Origin: Caprimulgus europaeus | Taxonomy: Eukaryota; Chordata; Aves; Caprimulgiformes; Caprimulgidae | Length of the DNA: 64,000 nucleotides | Direction of reading: 5' to 3' | Assembly: GCA_907165065.1 (NCBI GenBank) | Contig: OU015529.1 | Coordinates: 9,185,554-9,249,553, forward strand | Shown: one piece after another, positions 39,060 to 53,600 of the stretch | How positions within the stretch are numbered: the first letter of the stretch is position 1 | Layout of the letters: each line of letters begins with the position of its first letter | Notes under the pieces: model-generated | Databases searched by the model: none | What the model was told of the DNA's origin: nothing | The model's input: the letters and a program-made list of their open reading frames with translations, nothing else | Program-made: the position numbers and the translations under genes

Positions 39060-39720
39060 AACACACCCCAACAGTTACCCCAAGGCAGCATCAACCATAC
39101 TGAAATCTTTATTCAGTTATTTGTCTAATCTGTTCTTAAGAATTCCAGTGACAGAAGTCTACAATCTTCTTAGGCAATCTATTTTAGTACTGACTTATCC
39201 TTATTGTTATAAAGTTTTTCTAAATATCTAACTTAATTTTTCCTTTCTTAAATTTAAACTTACTACTTCTTGTCTTACTCAGAGTAGACCTGGGAAACAG
39301 GTAATTTCCCTCCTCTTTCTGCTTACCTTTTACAAACATCTACCTTCAGGCTTTTCTTCTATGAATTCAACAATTTAATCCAGCATTCCTCATGCATCAT
39401 TTTCTAGACTTCCCTCCTCTAGAACTTCTCCAGTTCATCTGCATCTCAAAATGGTACCTACTACTCCAGCTGTAGTCTGATCAGCATAGCTAACAGAGAA
39501 AAGGAATTATTTAATGTCCCCAGTTCTCCTGAATGTAAGTAGCAGAATAACTGCCTTCATGCATGCTGATTTGTATACAACCTGTAATTCCCTGTGACTG
39601 CTAACTTCTTCTACAGGAGAAACTAAACAGTATTACTCTAGTTCATCTTACTGGGGTTAATTATGCTTACTGAAGTGTAGAAATTTGAATTCAATTCCAT
39701 CAGTATAACTTTTTTCAGGC
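39060..39720 (-). mobile_element. Old CR1-type LINE fragment
   Basis: Plus-strand landmarks match the reverse of ancient CR1: cttattgttataaagttttt (39201) with ctaaatatctaacttaattt, ttactacttcttgtcttact (39260), ctactccagctgtagtctga (39461) and cagcatagctaacagagaaa (39482), then ataactgccttcatgcatgc (39546). It is strongly diverged. Confidence 0.6.
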
Positions 39721-40291
39721 AGTATTATACGGGATCAATGCAGCTTGCATGATCCGAAACTCGCTTCACAGAAACTTTCATTTATAATCACTTTCTCAGT
39801 AGGAAAATCTATTTTTGTTTCTGTGATACAAGCATTCACTTAAAAGATGAGTTGGTAACCCCTGGCCACACTGCATAGTGAGAAATCCTACTTAAAAATC
39901 AATGGACTCCACAAGAAGAGCTGAAATTCTATTTGTGTGTATTTATCATAAAGTTCTTTAAAAAACTCCTACATTTTCTGTAACAGTTATTTTTCTATCA
40001 CTCAGCTAAGTCAACAGTTTTTGAATCATTATTCATAATTCATTCACCTTACGAAGCACTAACATCAAGTCAGTACTTACATAAACTAAAGTTCTGTAGA
40101 AGGACCCTGCCTAACAAAATCTGGTCTGCCAAGACACTAATACAGTATGAGGGAGAATAGGAGAGTGCAGCCAGCATGATAAACACTTTAGGAAGCTAAC
40201 TGAAGATAAAGGCAGCAAGGAAAAATGGATCAGCACTCGGAAATCTCTCATTAAATGCATTACTACCCTTCAGTGGATCCTTAGGCTTTTT

Positions 40292-40323
40292 GTTCATATA
40301 CTTTAATGTTCATATACTTTAAT
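40292..40323. repeat. Perfect 16-bp tandem duplication
   Basis: gttcatatactttaat occurs twice head to tail. Confidence 0.95.
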
Positions 40324-40454
40324 GACAACAAAACACCACACAAAGATTTTTAACAAATTACTCAGATTATCTTCAGGAAAACTTCTCCCTACCTATAGTT
40401 CTCATTGTGCCACTATTCTTCCTCTAATATAGTAGATATCATTAGGAAACTTCA

Positions 40455-40457
40455 TAC

Positions 40458-40488
<31 letters not shown>

Positions 40489-40489
40489 A
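40455..40489. repeat. (TA)n(CA)n microsatellite
   Basis: A run of alternating TA about 22 bp long is followed by acacacacac. A similar shorter TA run occurs at 42231-42247. Confidence 0.9.
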
Positions 40490-43400
40490 ACCTTCAAAAG
40501 CACTCAATTCTGTATCCGTGAGATGAACAAAACCAGATTCTTAAAGATTACAGCCTAATTGCTTAATACAGGTAGCCAGGTACACATATTTTACTGAAAA
40601 ATGGTTGACTTGTTTTCCCAAGGTTTAAATCAAAATCAGAAAATACTTTATAAATGCAAATCTTCCCATTTGGGAGAGAGGGAGGAGGGCTGTCATGCTA
40701 CACTTTAAGAAACCCAAACTACTAAATATTGTATCACACTCAATCATTTAGAAGTTATCAACAATTAAAGTTTTTATGCTATTTAGTTTTACATAGATGA
40801 ATTTACATGTAATATTTATGCACGGTTTCTATAAAACTGGGTGGAGTTGAATCAATCCACAGAGTTCAATAGTGAACTGCATACTTTCTACAGAATTGGT
40901 ACACCAATTAACAGTTCAAATCTTGCCAATATTTTCCAGGTGGCAGTAGTTCCCTTCATCTCAAGTCAGAAATCAGTGCCTTTTAAAACATACTGCAAAT
41001 AACACAATATCCTCCCCTGACCTGGAAAAAACTTCAAGAAATGTAGCTTTACCTTTTTTATGTGGAATAATATACACTTTTAGTGCTTTCTGTTTTAATA
41101 TCATGGTTGGACAAAATCATATGAGACAGACACCTACTCCATTAGAAATGCCCAGGCTGGTTCACAGATGTCATCCAAAAGTCTGCCTAAAAATAGGTCT
41201 GTCACTATGCTTAAAATTAAGAATTGTTAGAGAATCAAGTTGGCATTTGATACAAACACAAGATATCATACATTTCCCTGTATCATTATCTCATTTAATT
41301 AAGGCTGAAAATTCTACTTTAGATATAAAATTCAAAAGGTTAAAAAGCTGTATAAAAATAATTCCTGTTTTGAGTAAGAGGCAGAACATCTACCGAATTC
41401 ATTGACTGAACTACTTGCACTCTCAGTTTCACATCATGGTTCCTCATTGTTCAACTCTAGAATCTCAAAGGTCAATGATTCAATGGTTTTCTCAGAAAAA
41501 GAGTAAGGTTTGAAATATTCAGAATTCTGACTCTTCAGTCTCGATTCAGAAGAATATTAACAGCAACCCCAAATTTTTCTTATGTATCCACCCAGATAGC
41601 TCCTATTAACAGCAAATAGCAATGACAAAAGAATCTGCCAGGAAGCAAAAAAATACTTCATTGCTCTAACATTTCACAATGCTCATTTCAGCCAAGAGGT
41701 TTTTTTATGGCCAAGTGTTGCCAAGATAATGAAGAAATGAATAATAGAATCAAAAAACCCACACTCCCATCAGACTGAAGAGGTCCTATTACTTACTTTT
41801 TTCCTACCTCTTTAATTTTGTTATTTCATTTAGAAAAGCTCTGTACATTAATAGATTATGCTACTTTAAGATTACGCCAGAAGTAACACATCATCCTGAT
41901 GTTATCCCTAGTGTTAAAAAAAGTTATAGCTTCAGTTTCTTTGCTAGAGCTCTTTTCTCTAGGCTTTATTTTCTACAAGGCAACTCTCCATTTCCAAAAC
42001 TAACACAGTTAAGTGTTTTTTCTAACATAGTATTTATATTATTTTGCTAATATGTTTCACTTCATTCTGTTCCCTAAAATAGATTTCAATCCAAGTAGGT
42101 CCTACCTTAAAGTAAGACTGTAGGTTTTGATTTAATCACAAGATTAACATAAATGAAGGATAAAGTTACTTATGAATTTTTATGTATTTGTATATACTTT
42201 AAACATATGTACGTGTATCTTTATATACTGAGATATATATATATATAAAAATGTATTTTTTAAGATTTCTATAATTAATCAAGCATACTACAGTATCTTA
42301 AAATGTAGGGCACAAAGCATATAGACAATGCACACTAAGGTACTTGGCAAAAAGGTAATGCACTGTGCCAATTTTTCACTGTACATCACTATAAATCTCA
42401 TTTTCATTTGTGACCTAGTTCAGGGTTTTAACTTAAGCTTCCTGAGGTAACAGCCAAATGCTCTAAATCCAGTGTGTCACCTACTCCTAAATTTCTCATT
42501 GCCTATTTAAGACAAGTTTCTAATAAATACCTGTGCTCAACAAGAAGCAGCTATTTCTACCTTTCAGCATTCAAATTAATTAATACCTAACCATCAAATT
42601 GTGTGTTTGTTAAGGACAGAATTCTGTTAGGAAACTACTTTCTACCATAAGGCTGCAAGCACCAGCTCCCACTAGTTATATTAAATCTGAAGTTATCCAA
42701 ATGTAGTAAACTTTGACACACACACACTCCAGAGAAACACAAAAACAAAGATATCAAGTATCTCTTAGCAAGCCTAAGACTACACTAACAGAACTTTCAT
42801 TTTATATTATTTATTATTTGTTTGTTTTTCAACACTTTTTTAAATTCAGCACCCTCATTTTATTTTATATCTATATATGTAAACAGCAACTCCTTCTTCC
42901 TCTCTTCCACCTCCCATCAGCACCCATGCCGTTTCACCAGAGGTTCCCAGTCCCTGAACACAACCTCAGACAGTGCAAATGTTGAGATAAAAAGAGATGA
43001 TAGTTCTTTTAAAAATTTAATCGATTAATAAATTCAAAGGGCTGCTTGCTGACTAGCTTTCAAGTAATGTCTTTTAGATAATTATACAGATACTCACCTT
43101 CTGACTTCTGCATCTATAGTGATTATCATGACTTTATACATTTGCCTTAAATATAAAGCACATCCCTCTTTGCTGTAAAGAACTGGAATAATGGTATTCA
43201 AGTCTCTGGGGTATGACAAGGCACTCTTGTTTGGGTATATGGAAGATTCTTACTAGCAATAAAAAAGGATACATCATTTTCAAACATATAATTTGCAGCA
43301 GGTGTCATTTCACTTACAGTTTCTGCTTGCCTTTGTAATGCATGGATAACTGATAACACTATTAGCAACTTTCACTACTCCCTCAATAAGTGGGTGAAGA

Positions 43401-46400
43401 GATATCAGAAACGAAAGACTACGATATTTTGAGCCCTAACAATTCCAGCTGCCAGTTTCAGAACCAAACAGTTCACACATTAGTAGAGAGGTTTGGGGTT
43501 TTTTTGTTTGGGTGGGGTTTTTTTTGGTTTGGGAGTTTCTTAGGCAGGAGAGGGAAGGTAGCTTTAGCCTGTAATTTGTTCTGTATTTAAATGCAAAACC
43601 TCCAGAATTAATGACATGCTGAAACCAAGTATAAAATTACAAAAACCACTTGTTATCAATTTTATTGTTGAGCTCCTAGGCTCTCAACTGAAATGACACA
43701 CCAAGAACAATTTGTGGATAGTGACAAGAAATGTTAGAAGACAGAGGTACACACAGAACTGTAGGTTATATCCATCAGTTAGCGAGCTAAATACAACTTC
43801 CTGACCTGTTAACACAAGACCTGCTAATGCAATGATTCTGCATCTCCAAAGCTGCTGTTGAGAAATGCCCTGACAATTTCAGAACTATACAAGTCTTAGA
43901 CTCTTCTGGAAAAAGTCTTAGTCTGTGTTACACACATTCAGAGTAATTTTGTTTGGGTTTTGGGAGAAGGTATTGCTGTTATTTTTACTGTCTACAGAAA
44001 CACAAAAGAACACAAGACAAAAATTAATCATGTTATTTAAAAAATAGCTTCGTTTTTCCAATATTTTTCTCTTACCTCACTTTTTTTTTTCTTTTTGCAA
44101 TGAAGCACAAAATAGTGAAAAACTACCAGTATACCACACAAAACTAATGGGAATCTCTGAAAAATAGCATATACAGTTTTTAAACTTTACACCAAAAAAA
44201 GACACCCCCAGGAAAATGAACGGGTCACATCCTGCAAACTGAGTCATGTACGTGCATTCCTGTACTTCTAATGAGGAAATTCAACTGAGACTGCACATGT
44301 TATTCCATTTGCAGTCGTATATGGGCTTAGGATTTAAATGAGGCACCATATTAGTATAATTATGAATGATACAAATCTGAAAGTTTGCAATGTAACACTC
44401 TATGGGTTTATTCACCACACAGGCATTGAATTAAAAAATAAAAAACAAAACAAAAACAAACAAAAAAATATTTGTTCTAGAATTTGTTTCTGCTAAGCAG
44501 AAAAATTACAACCAAAAACTTGGTCCTTTCAAATCCTGTCTTGGTAAGGACACTCCAAATCAATGAACAAAAATATTAAAGTTTCTGCTGAGATTTCCAA
44601 AACCCTTCTGCTCCAGCTTGCCAAGGCACTGATCAGCATCAGCCAGTTGCTCAAAAGACATAGCTAGAACTAGGAATGGGGAAAGAGGACATAAGGGAAT
44701 TTGTCACAGGGGCTGTTTCCCCAAGTGTCACATGGAAGAAGAATACAGGTTAGGGGAATACTATTGGAATACCTCACTTCTCCTCTAACAGCAAGATACA
44801 TGCCTACAGGACCAGAGCTGGTAGGAGCCTATTCATGTGACCCTTACAGGGACAGAGCATGGGATGAGGGGTGAACAGCCAGCCTGTCTTGTCTTACCAG
44901 TGAGAGGATATAGAAATCATCCTCTTTCATGAGCAGAAATTCTCAGGATTGCTCCTAGGAGAACAGGCTGCATCCACTTCCCTCTTACAGACTGACATCT
45001 AACTTCTGATAGGAAAAGCTCTCAGAGCTGCTGCTGATCTTTTCTCACTCAGTTAAAACACAAAGCACAACAGATTAGAAACAAGGACCTACTCTTCGAG
45101 ACAGTATAAACAGAACTATACCAGTCCACAGACAGGAGCTTCTGCTACACAGCATAGTACCTGAAAGCCATCAGGAATCACCAAAGCCATACACTGAAGT
45201 CTACAGCCAGTAAATTAGGAAAAGAAACGAAAAGGCAAGCAATCACTCTGAAATAGGGTCAGAAAAAAGCAGCGACCCTAAAGCTTAGAGAAGAAGTGAT
45301 GATTCAGGTATCAAAATGTACTAGAGCAGAGAATTGTTTCAGTGCATCTGAATGGTTAGGGAGAAGGAGAAGGATGGGTTGACACTGCCCCTTCTCAGAT
45401 TTCATGAATCATATGCCAAAGGAGAAGTACCAGCAGCACACCCTCCATGGGTCATGCTGTGGGAAAAGCTCCACCAGCTCTCAGCAACTGTAGAGTGAAA
45501 CACAATCATTCAACAGAGATACTTTTTCTATTTAATATATCAACTTACAAACATGCCATCAAGTACACCTGTCAGCATTTAACTCTTTCAACTATCATTT
45601 AGTTGTTTCTTGTAACGTATCACAACAGAAATCTAAATTGCCCTGGTCACTTCACAGTGAAGCAAAGAATAAATTTTCTGACATTGATGGAATTCTACAA
45701 AAAGGCCTTTGAAAGATGCATGGAAAACAAAAAAGAGTAACTATTGCATTACTTGATGGACTTAAGCAAAACTGCAATACATCAGAAATTCAGCAAGAAG
45801 TGCACTGGTTTGCATAAGGAAAACACATCACATACATCTGAAAGGAAAGTATTTAGCTGCAGGAAGATCATTAGTGCAGGAAGGATGACAACTGAAACCT
45901 ATCTTGTTTAAATAAAACCCACTTTCTTCACTTACATGGCCTTAACTGCTCTACTGAATGGTTTCTTGAGTACCTTTCCAGTTCCCTATTCCAAACAAGA
46001 GGCATGCACTGACATAAGCAGCACCTTCTGTAGCATGCATAATCACTAAAACAAACAGTGGGGGTTTAGTTTGTTTTTATTTAGAAGCGAGTAAAGAATG
46101 CTTATTTTTAAGAGCTTTGAATGCTTGGTTTTGCCTTTCAGAAAGTTTAGCAAAGTGAGCAGATATGACAACCCATCAAAAACAATTCTACTTCTGAATC
46201 CTAGAAAACCACACAAGCACCAACAAACGTTCTTCATCTTTACTGGACAAAAGAAAATTCATCAACTATTCCTTGAAAGGGTCTGTGTTACCAACATGGT
46301 CTGAAAGCAGTATTCATCCAGAATTTCAAAACTGGTAGGATCCAGATCAAAAAAAAAAACCCTCAAAACACCAAAAGCACATCTTAATACTGCTTAATAT

Positions 46401-49400
46401 TCACCTCTCAGTTTCTGGACTAGAACTTGCTGTTTGTGCTAATAAATCAAAAAACTCAAGACTAAAGTTGCTAACATCAGCTAACATTGATGCAAAACCG
46501 AGTCAATGTTTATCAATACAAAAATAATTTCTCTTTTAAAGAAAACTACTTAAAGAATGAATTCCACAAGCTTACTAACAGCAACAAGTCACAGGAAAGA
46601 AAATTTAACTTTCCTTTAACTTTCAGTTGACCCTAAGCCTTTTCAAGACTTTTGCAATATATAATATAACATAGTGTTCTTTCAATATGTGACTGTTTCC
46701 AAACCAAAATCGAGACAGGTGCCAGGGGAGTTTATGGACAAAAGAACATCCAGTGCTGCTTCTGGAAAAAAAAAAAAGCTACATCACCTCAGACCACAGC
46801 TGAACCTCAATTTCTGACAGAGTTTCTGGTCATTGGTACTCTTTTGATAGATCTTACCTAGCATAAGCATCTGTTCAGCAATGCTTATGTACAGAAGAGA
46901 TTAAGAGCTGGGGGGTAAGGGTGGGAAAGAGGTTCTAGAGCAGAAAGGCTAAATAGAAAGCTATATCCCCATACATTCTCCTGCATAAAACATAACAAGT
47001 CTGTTTTCAGAATGTACTTCTGGATACATTTCTAAACATGCACTCCACAAGTCAAAACAAATATTTTTTTGGCCTTTGATTAGTTACCAGAAGATGCTCT
47101 TAAATCATTAATCTGAGCTTCAATCACTCCTGACCTCATCTCTCTGAGGACAGTATTGCGCAAAGCACTGTTAGTAGGTCATTAAACGGGAACATATTCT
47201 AGCTAAAGCAAAATTCAAAGTAATTCTAGGACGGCTTGTTTTTCACTAAGGAAGCTGAAGGATTGTCATCAGCCTAAAAAGAGCCAGAGGGCTTGTTGAG
47301 TCATTCCCAAAATAAGCTTTTATTCAAAACTGAAAAAAAACTTAAAAAACGCTATGGATGCACATTCTTTATCAAAAAGAAAAAATAAGCACAGAAAATC
47401 CCAAAGAGAAGAAAACTACTCCAAGACTAGACATATTTTACAGCATCTCAAAAAATACAGTTGGGAAGCTGATACTTCATTCATTGCTCTAAGAGAAAAA
47501 AAGTTTAAGACTTTGACAAACAACTTATTTAGGGGAAGAAATGAAAGGGGAGGGAAGTGTTCATTAAAATGCGGTGGCTTAGTTAAAGTGACTGTACAAA
47601 TTAAGGCAGATAAAGTTTATTTAGTCAATAAATTATACACCTGTGGAAAGAGTTTTATTTTGATCAGTGAATTTGCTCACTTTTGTCCATTGTTCATAAA
47701 ATCCACACCTGCATTTATACTTTAACATGTGTATTCCCCAGAAATAGGTGCCAGATATGGACCAGGCTGTAAGAAACACTGCCAGTCAGCAGATGCAGAA
47801 CAAAGCACCATCTTCTACAGAGGTTATATTGCTCCACCTCTGCATCCCATCTAACCAAGAATGAAGCAGAGCCCCTTTTCTCCCAATTTCTCTATCCAGG
47901 ATGGAAGCCAGACATGAGCTATAATGTGAATGTGTTGACCCAGTCAGCTGCACCCCCTAACAAGGAGCACTCCACCACCTCAGGGAGTTTGGAGTCAGAT
48001 CCAGCGTGACAGCAGACAAGTTCATCTCCTGACCCTGGGAGACGCTCTAGTTCGGTTTGATTTTGTCTCATTTTCTCCTTCTCAAATAACTAGCTTAAAA
48101 TAAAAGTAGCTACCAAGTCTAGAAGTTATCTGTATATAAAAGACTGAGATGGCTGGATCTGGGGAATTGCCAGCCTAATGTCAGCTTTTGCATTTAGTTA
48201 GAAAATAAGCTAAATCTTTGCTTACAAAGTCAATGGGAATACAAGTTTTTAATCCTTTTACATTTTAAAACGCCTCTTCTTGAATCAGCCTAAGGATCCA
48301 AGTGTTCTGATTCATAGGAGTTCTTAGGCTGCAAATCCATTTACTAAGGATGGGATTATACAGCACATGTATATCATTTACATATGATACTTTTATGGAA
48401 TATAAACTGACAAGGCTGCTTTAAAAAGCTTTTAGTTGGTAAGTGAGCTTTATGGAAGAATTTACTCATATTTCTTGAATAGAAAAACATACCCTGAAGA
48501 GATCTAAAAATTTTACTGAGCTTAAAAATGGACATAGTCCTTGTCTCAGTTACTTTGGTATAAATCTGCAAGAGTTACCTGTTGTTACAAAGAAGATACA
48601 AATACTGTAGTTTTGTTGCAATCATATACTAATGATGAAAAAAATCATTCACAGCAAAATATACCCACTCTTCACATAACAGAATCTCACTTTAGCATCA
48701 CATTTAGGCTAAGATCACAGTGTGGAAGAGGACCAAGTCTGGCAGGTACTTGCAAAAGCGAGCTTCTCCTGTCCAGATAATCTACAGACTTTCAGACTCA
48801 ATATATATTCTCTGTAAATTTACCACATACATCCACAGCCACCCTTCCTTCTCTCCATCCCTAGCGATGTCCTGAGCATGTTACCTCTGGCAGGGGTTTG
48901 CAGGCACACAGGATTGATTTTTTGGGCAAGACAGGGCAAAGCTCAGCTTTAGAAACCTGCTGGAAGGCTCTCAACACTTCCAAGCTGTAGTTCTGAACAT
49001 TCTTCTCAGTAGTGTTTTTATCACTCATTAGAGAAGGGTGGTGTAAGCACAAAACAAACTCTGCTCATGCCGAAAGAGGAAGAGGGATCCTTTAGGTAGC
49101 AACTGAGAAAACTGGAGAAAGTTAGTCTAAGTGACTTATCTCTTAAGTGGGTGGCTAAATCGCAAATAAAGATAATTAAGACAGAAAGCATCAATCTTCA
49201 GAAGTAGATTTAAGCTACTAAACACACAATATATAACTGGGGAGGGGGAGAACACGTTTTTAGCAAGCTTTCAGAATAATCACATATTTGCATAGATGAG
49301 TAGTTTTCCATATTCTGCCATTTCTCCAGTTGGGGTTTTTTTGCAGCCATTCAGACCTGTGGTACTCACCTGTAAGCATCTGGATTTCCTCAGCACCACG

Positions 49401-50672
49401 CTGCAGCTTACTCTGCATACAAGATTGATATGTTTGCTGTATATACGAGATAAAGGAACACCCAAGTGAGGTCAGCAACATCCGCTTGCTTCGAAACAGG
49501 AAAGAACCCTCTCTAGTAACACATTTATTGTGTTGACAAGTGAATACTGGCACATATGACTAAATCATAAGGAAGCTCTTAGTAGCCACCTGCTATTCCA
49601 CCAGAAAATAAGGTGGCTACATATTGTTAGGTCACAGGTTACCTTGCTTAAATGGCTGCATAAAAATAATTTAGCAGTTTTAAGCATGGACAAGATGGAC
49701 AAGAACAGAATGTAGAGACAAGTCTCCTATGAATAAGGCTGAATCGAGCCCTTTTCCACACATTGAACTCAAAATATAAGTTATACATTAATTCCAAGTC
49801 TGCCACATTAGTATCTTAGAGTTTTGGAAAGATCTTTTATTGCTTAGCACTTAGGTGAACATTCTAAAACATTGCAAAAATTCAGCTGTCCAACATGTTT
49901 CATGAGAGAAGGAAAAGAAAGAAAAATAAAACACAATGTTGAATTCAGAAATCATTTTATTTGAACATTCAGAAGTATACGATAATATAAAGAAAGAAAC
50001 AAACCATGGCAAGAATTGTGGACTACAACACTCAACAGAGGTAGCTAACAGACAAATCCTCCATACAAAGTAAAGCCCATATATAAAGAAGTTCAAGTAA
50101 CCCTGAATGCCATGACATTTTCTGAAAGTATTTTTTCATTGATACATGGATCAATTATTGTGCATGATACAACTGAAATACAAAAATTAAGCTATGAGAA
50201 AAAATACTGAAATTACTTTAAAATCAGTTACAAAACACAGGAAATGCTCTAATATATCCCAGATGTTAAAACATTAGGTTCTTCAAAAATTATGCTGTAC
50301 TACAATGGTAGGTACTCAACAAAATCTGTGAGGTCACACTCTAGTTCTCAGTAGACATGCTCTTGAGAACATGTCTATTAATCAATAGGATGTATAGCAC
50401 CACATGTTTTTAGGCATATGAGTCTTTCAGAAATTCATTAAGATTCAAACATTCAAAAATTCAGTAACAGCTAGTCCACAGAAGCACTGCAAAACTCTAT
50501 CATCCTATTCTGCTCCTTGAGGCAGCCAAAATACACAACTCATTTGCCATAGCCACTTTTAAATTTAATAATAATGGTAACACAAACTGCTCAGAATAAT
50601 TTTGGTTACATGGCCTACAATTTCTGTGAAAAATATGATGACAATTGGTTAACACAGCTCTTGAAGGCTTTC

Positions 50673-50697
50673 TTTTTTTTTTTTTAAAAAAAAAAAA
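50673..50697. repeat. T13A12 palindrome
   Basis: Thirteen T are followed directly by twelve A, a perfect self-complementary tract that can pair with itself. Confidence 0.95.
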
Positions 50698-53600
50698 GAG
50701 TATCTGAAAGACTAGTTTTTCCTATGCCTACTTGCAGAATTTTAACTCTTGAACTGTAGATTTGCTCATAAAAGCTTAATATGACAATTAAAAAAAATAA
50801 TTTTGTTACCTTAAAGGTCTGAGAGTTGGATTAATTTACAGGTAAAACAATATACTATCTTAATGTCATCTGAGAGATTTGCAAGAAATGCTAAATACAC
50901 TGGAGAACAGTTGGACGTTTAGAGTTCCAGACACTTTTAAAACTGATTACCTCAGTAGATGAATGGACATGATTACTGAAAGAAATAAAACTGGCTGAGT
51001 TGGAAGAACATATTTTAAAAGCAGCAGCATGCAAACAAGCAATCAAGTGGAGAATGATGGCTAAAAAAGCATGAAGAGTAGTTGTGTCAATGATTTTTTG
51101 TAAGCCTTGGTAGGGAAAATAGCCCAGCAAGACATTGAAGGAGCAATAACAGTAGTTGTGAGTCTCAAGTCAAGCAAGACTTCTATCATGAAATTCAAGA
51201 GAAAAACAAATTTCAAGGAAACTGCACAATCAACAGTGAAGATTAAAAACAACACACTCTGAAGGATATTTCTTTTCAAAAACAAGCAATGGCAAAGACA
51301 AATCAAATACAAAGTCAGATTAATAGAGGATGGATAGCATAATTTAGGTCAACATCAGAATGTCCCAGTTGCACCCCTGTCGCATGGACAACGACACCAA
51401 GAAGTTCTAATCTCCAAGATCTGCAGGGGTTAACATGGAAAGAAGTGCCAAATACGACATCTAGTACATGTTGACTCATCTAACCATATGTCTGCATAGT
51501 CTTTGCTTTTCTCATTTCAAAACCAGAGCCTTCCTAAAATCTTACAGGGTTAAAATAATTATAAAATTAACTTTACTATAAAGTTACAGAGAACTTCAAG
51601 CATTACCTGTTTGGGGCTGGTTTTACACGTGGGTTATGTCACAGATCACTTACACGCTGCAAGCTTTGCAGGAGCAGTTGATTACAGCTTAATATGGCAA
51701 TATTTAACAAGGACAGTATGCATTCTCTGCATATCTCTGGTATTGCAAACAGGGATTCCTGCATGGGAAGCATGTTGCAAAGGGGAAAAAAACATAATGC
51801 AATCAGGCAAACAGACCCCCTAAGGATCCAGAAAGAAAAGTCACTCTGCTTAATTGAACAAAAAGTTGCAGCCAGCCCAGCCCTCTCATCTCAGGAGAAC
51901 GATGGACATTCTTGATAGTGTTTTATTAAACTGATCACGAAGGGTTACTTCATCAAATCAGAGATTTGTTGAGAATAAATCCAGGTCTTACCAGATAGTC
52001 CTCTGTTCAAAAATATGTCAAGGCTCAAAATTTTAAGTTCCGAGTGGGTGCTCAGCAGCTGTACTTCTTTCAGTTATCAGGAACAGCCATTTCCTTGGCT
52101 CAATCATGCATTCAGTAGAAAGAGACAACTTTCACAACCATGAACAACATAATATCTTAGTCCCTGTATTGCTCAGGTTTTCCCCCCTTTAAAAATGAGG
52201 TAAAAATAACAGGATGATCTACATCTTAAGACTCATTAATGACACTGCTAGCGAACCAAATACACAGAAGTCATCATCAACCAGAAAGCTGCCTGCCCTG
52301 CACTGCTCTAAGTGGCACACAATTTATTCAATCTCAGAAATGAGTTTTAAAAAAAAACACAACAAAAAAACCCACAAAAAACCCCACACAGACCCAGAAG
52401 ATTCAGTGTTTATACTGGGTTTATCTGCTATGTCTGCCAACTTTTTCTAGTTAGATGTTCCCACTGCCTTTAAAATTCCTTTAATCCACTGATCTTAGTG
52501 TCACAGTTAATGAGCATGTAAAATATGTCAACAGCAAATTTTAAAAACTCTCCAAAGCTGATTTATTGTCTTCTTACAGGTGCTGGAGGCTGGTCCCTTC
52601 TGTAGTAATAAGCTGTACCTCTTTGCTTTTGACAAGAAATATAGATTGAAATATAAACCAACCGAAACACACAAAAGAAGTGATGTTAGTTTATATTTCA
52701 GATGTACACTGACATAAAAACATCAATTTTCTTTGGATTACAGAGCAGACTGGTTTGTTGGGGGGTTTTTCTGTTGATTTGTGAGTAAACACAAAAGAAT
52801 CTGTCTTGAAAAACTGTCCAGTGGACCATCTAAAAGTGAGGTGTGGATAGATTATGCAAGTTTGGTTGGTTTTTTTTTTTTTCCATTCATACTTTCAGAG
52901 AATGATGTTTATGAAAATCAGGTATTTGTGAACAGTATCATTGGACACATGCATCATCTCCTGTACAAACATTATTGTTGCTTAGGGAGAGATTTGGTAA
53001 AAATCATATTATTCCTTATAAATCTCTCCACCACCACACAATTCCAAAATAATTACTTTGACAACATATCAACCAGAGATATCAAATTAGATGTAACAGG
53101 TGTGTAAGTACTTAGTAATAGAGTCATTACTGGAACATATAAGAGCACCAAAGCTTTTCATATTAGGCAAATTGCATAATTACTTTTTAAGTATCAAGTG
53201 TAACTAATTAGCACTTTTTAAGCCACTATGTATGATCTCTAATATTAGGTATTTCCATTTAAATTTACCATCAGCAACTACTTTTTAGCATAGGGAAAAA
53301 AGAAAAGACAGAAGAGTGTTACCCACATGCATGATGTACCAGTACCAATTTCAGTATCCATATGGACATAACAGAGATGCCAAAGCAGCTGTACGTACTC
53401 ATTAGCACTCCAGCTGTAATCTGAGAGCAAGATTAGTCAAATATACTGATTAAATCTCTGCATTTAATAACTAGACAAGCACAGAAATACTTCATCTTTA
53501 CAAAATACATGTCATGGGATCATAAACCTGTTGCAAGTAGATATTATTTCCTTGTTATTGTCAGTTAGAATTTGCTCTCTGAGTGACAACTGGCACTTGT

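Noticed and set aside
44570..45520. Slightly GC-richer stretch checked as a possible missing N-terminal exon
   Set aside because: One spot reads DQC on the minus strand but without the other cysteines or a fitting splice phase.
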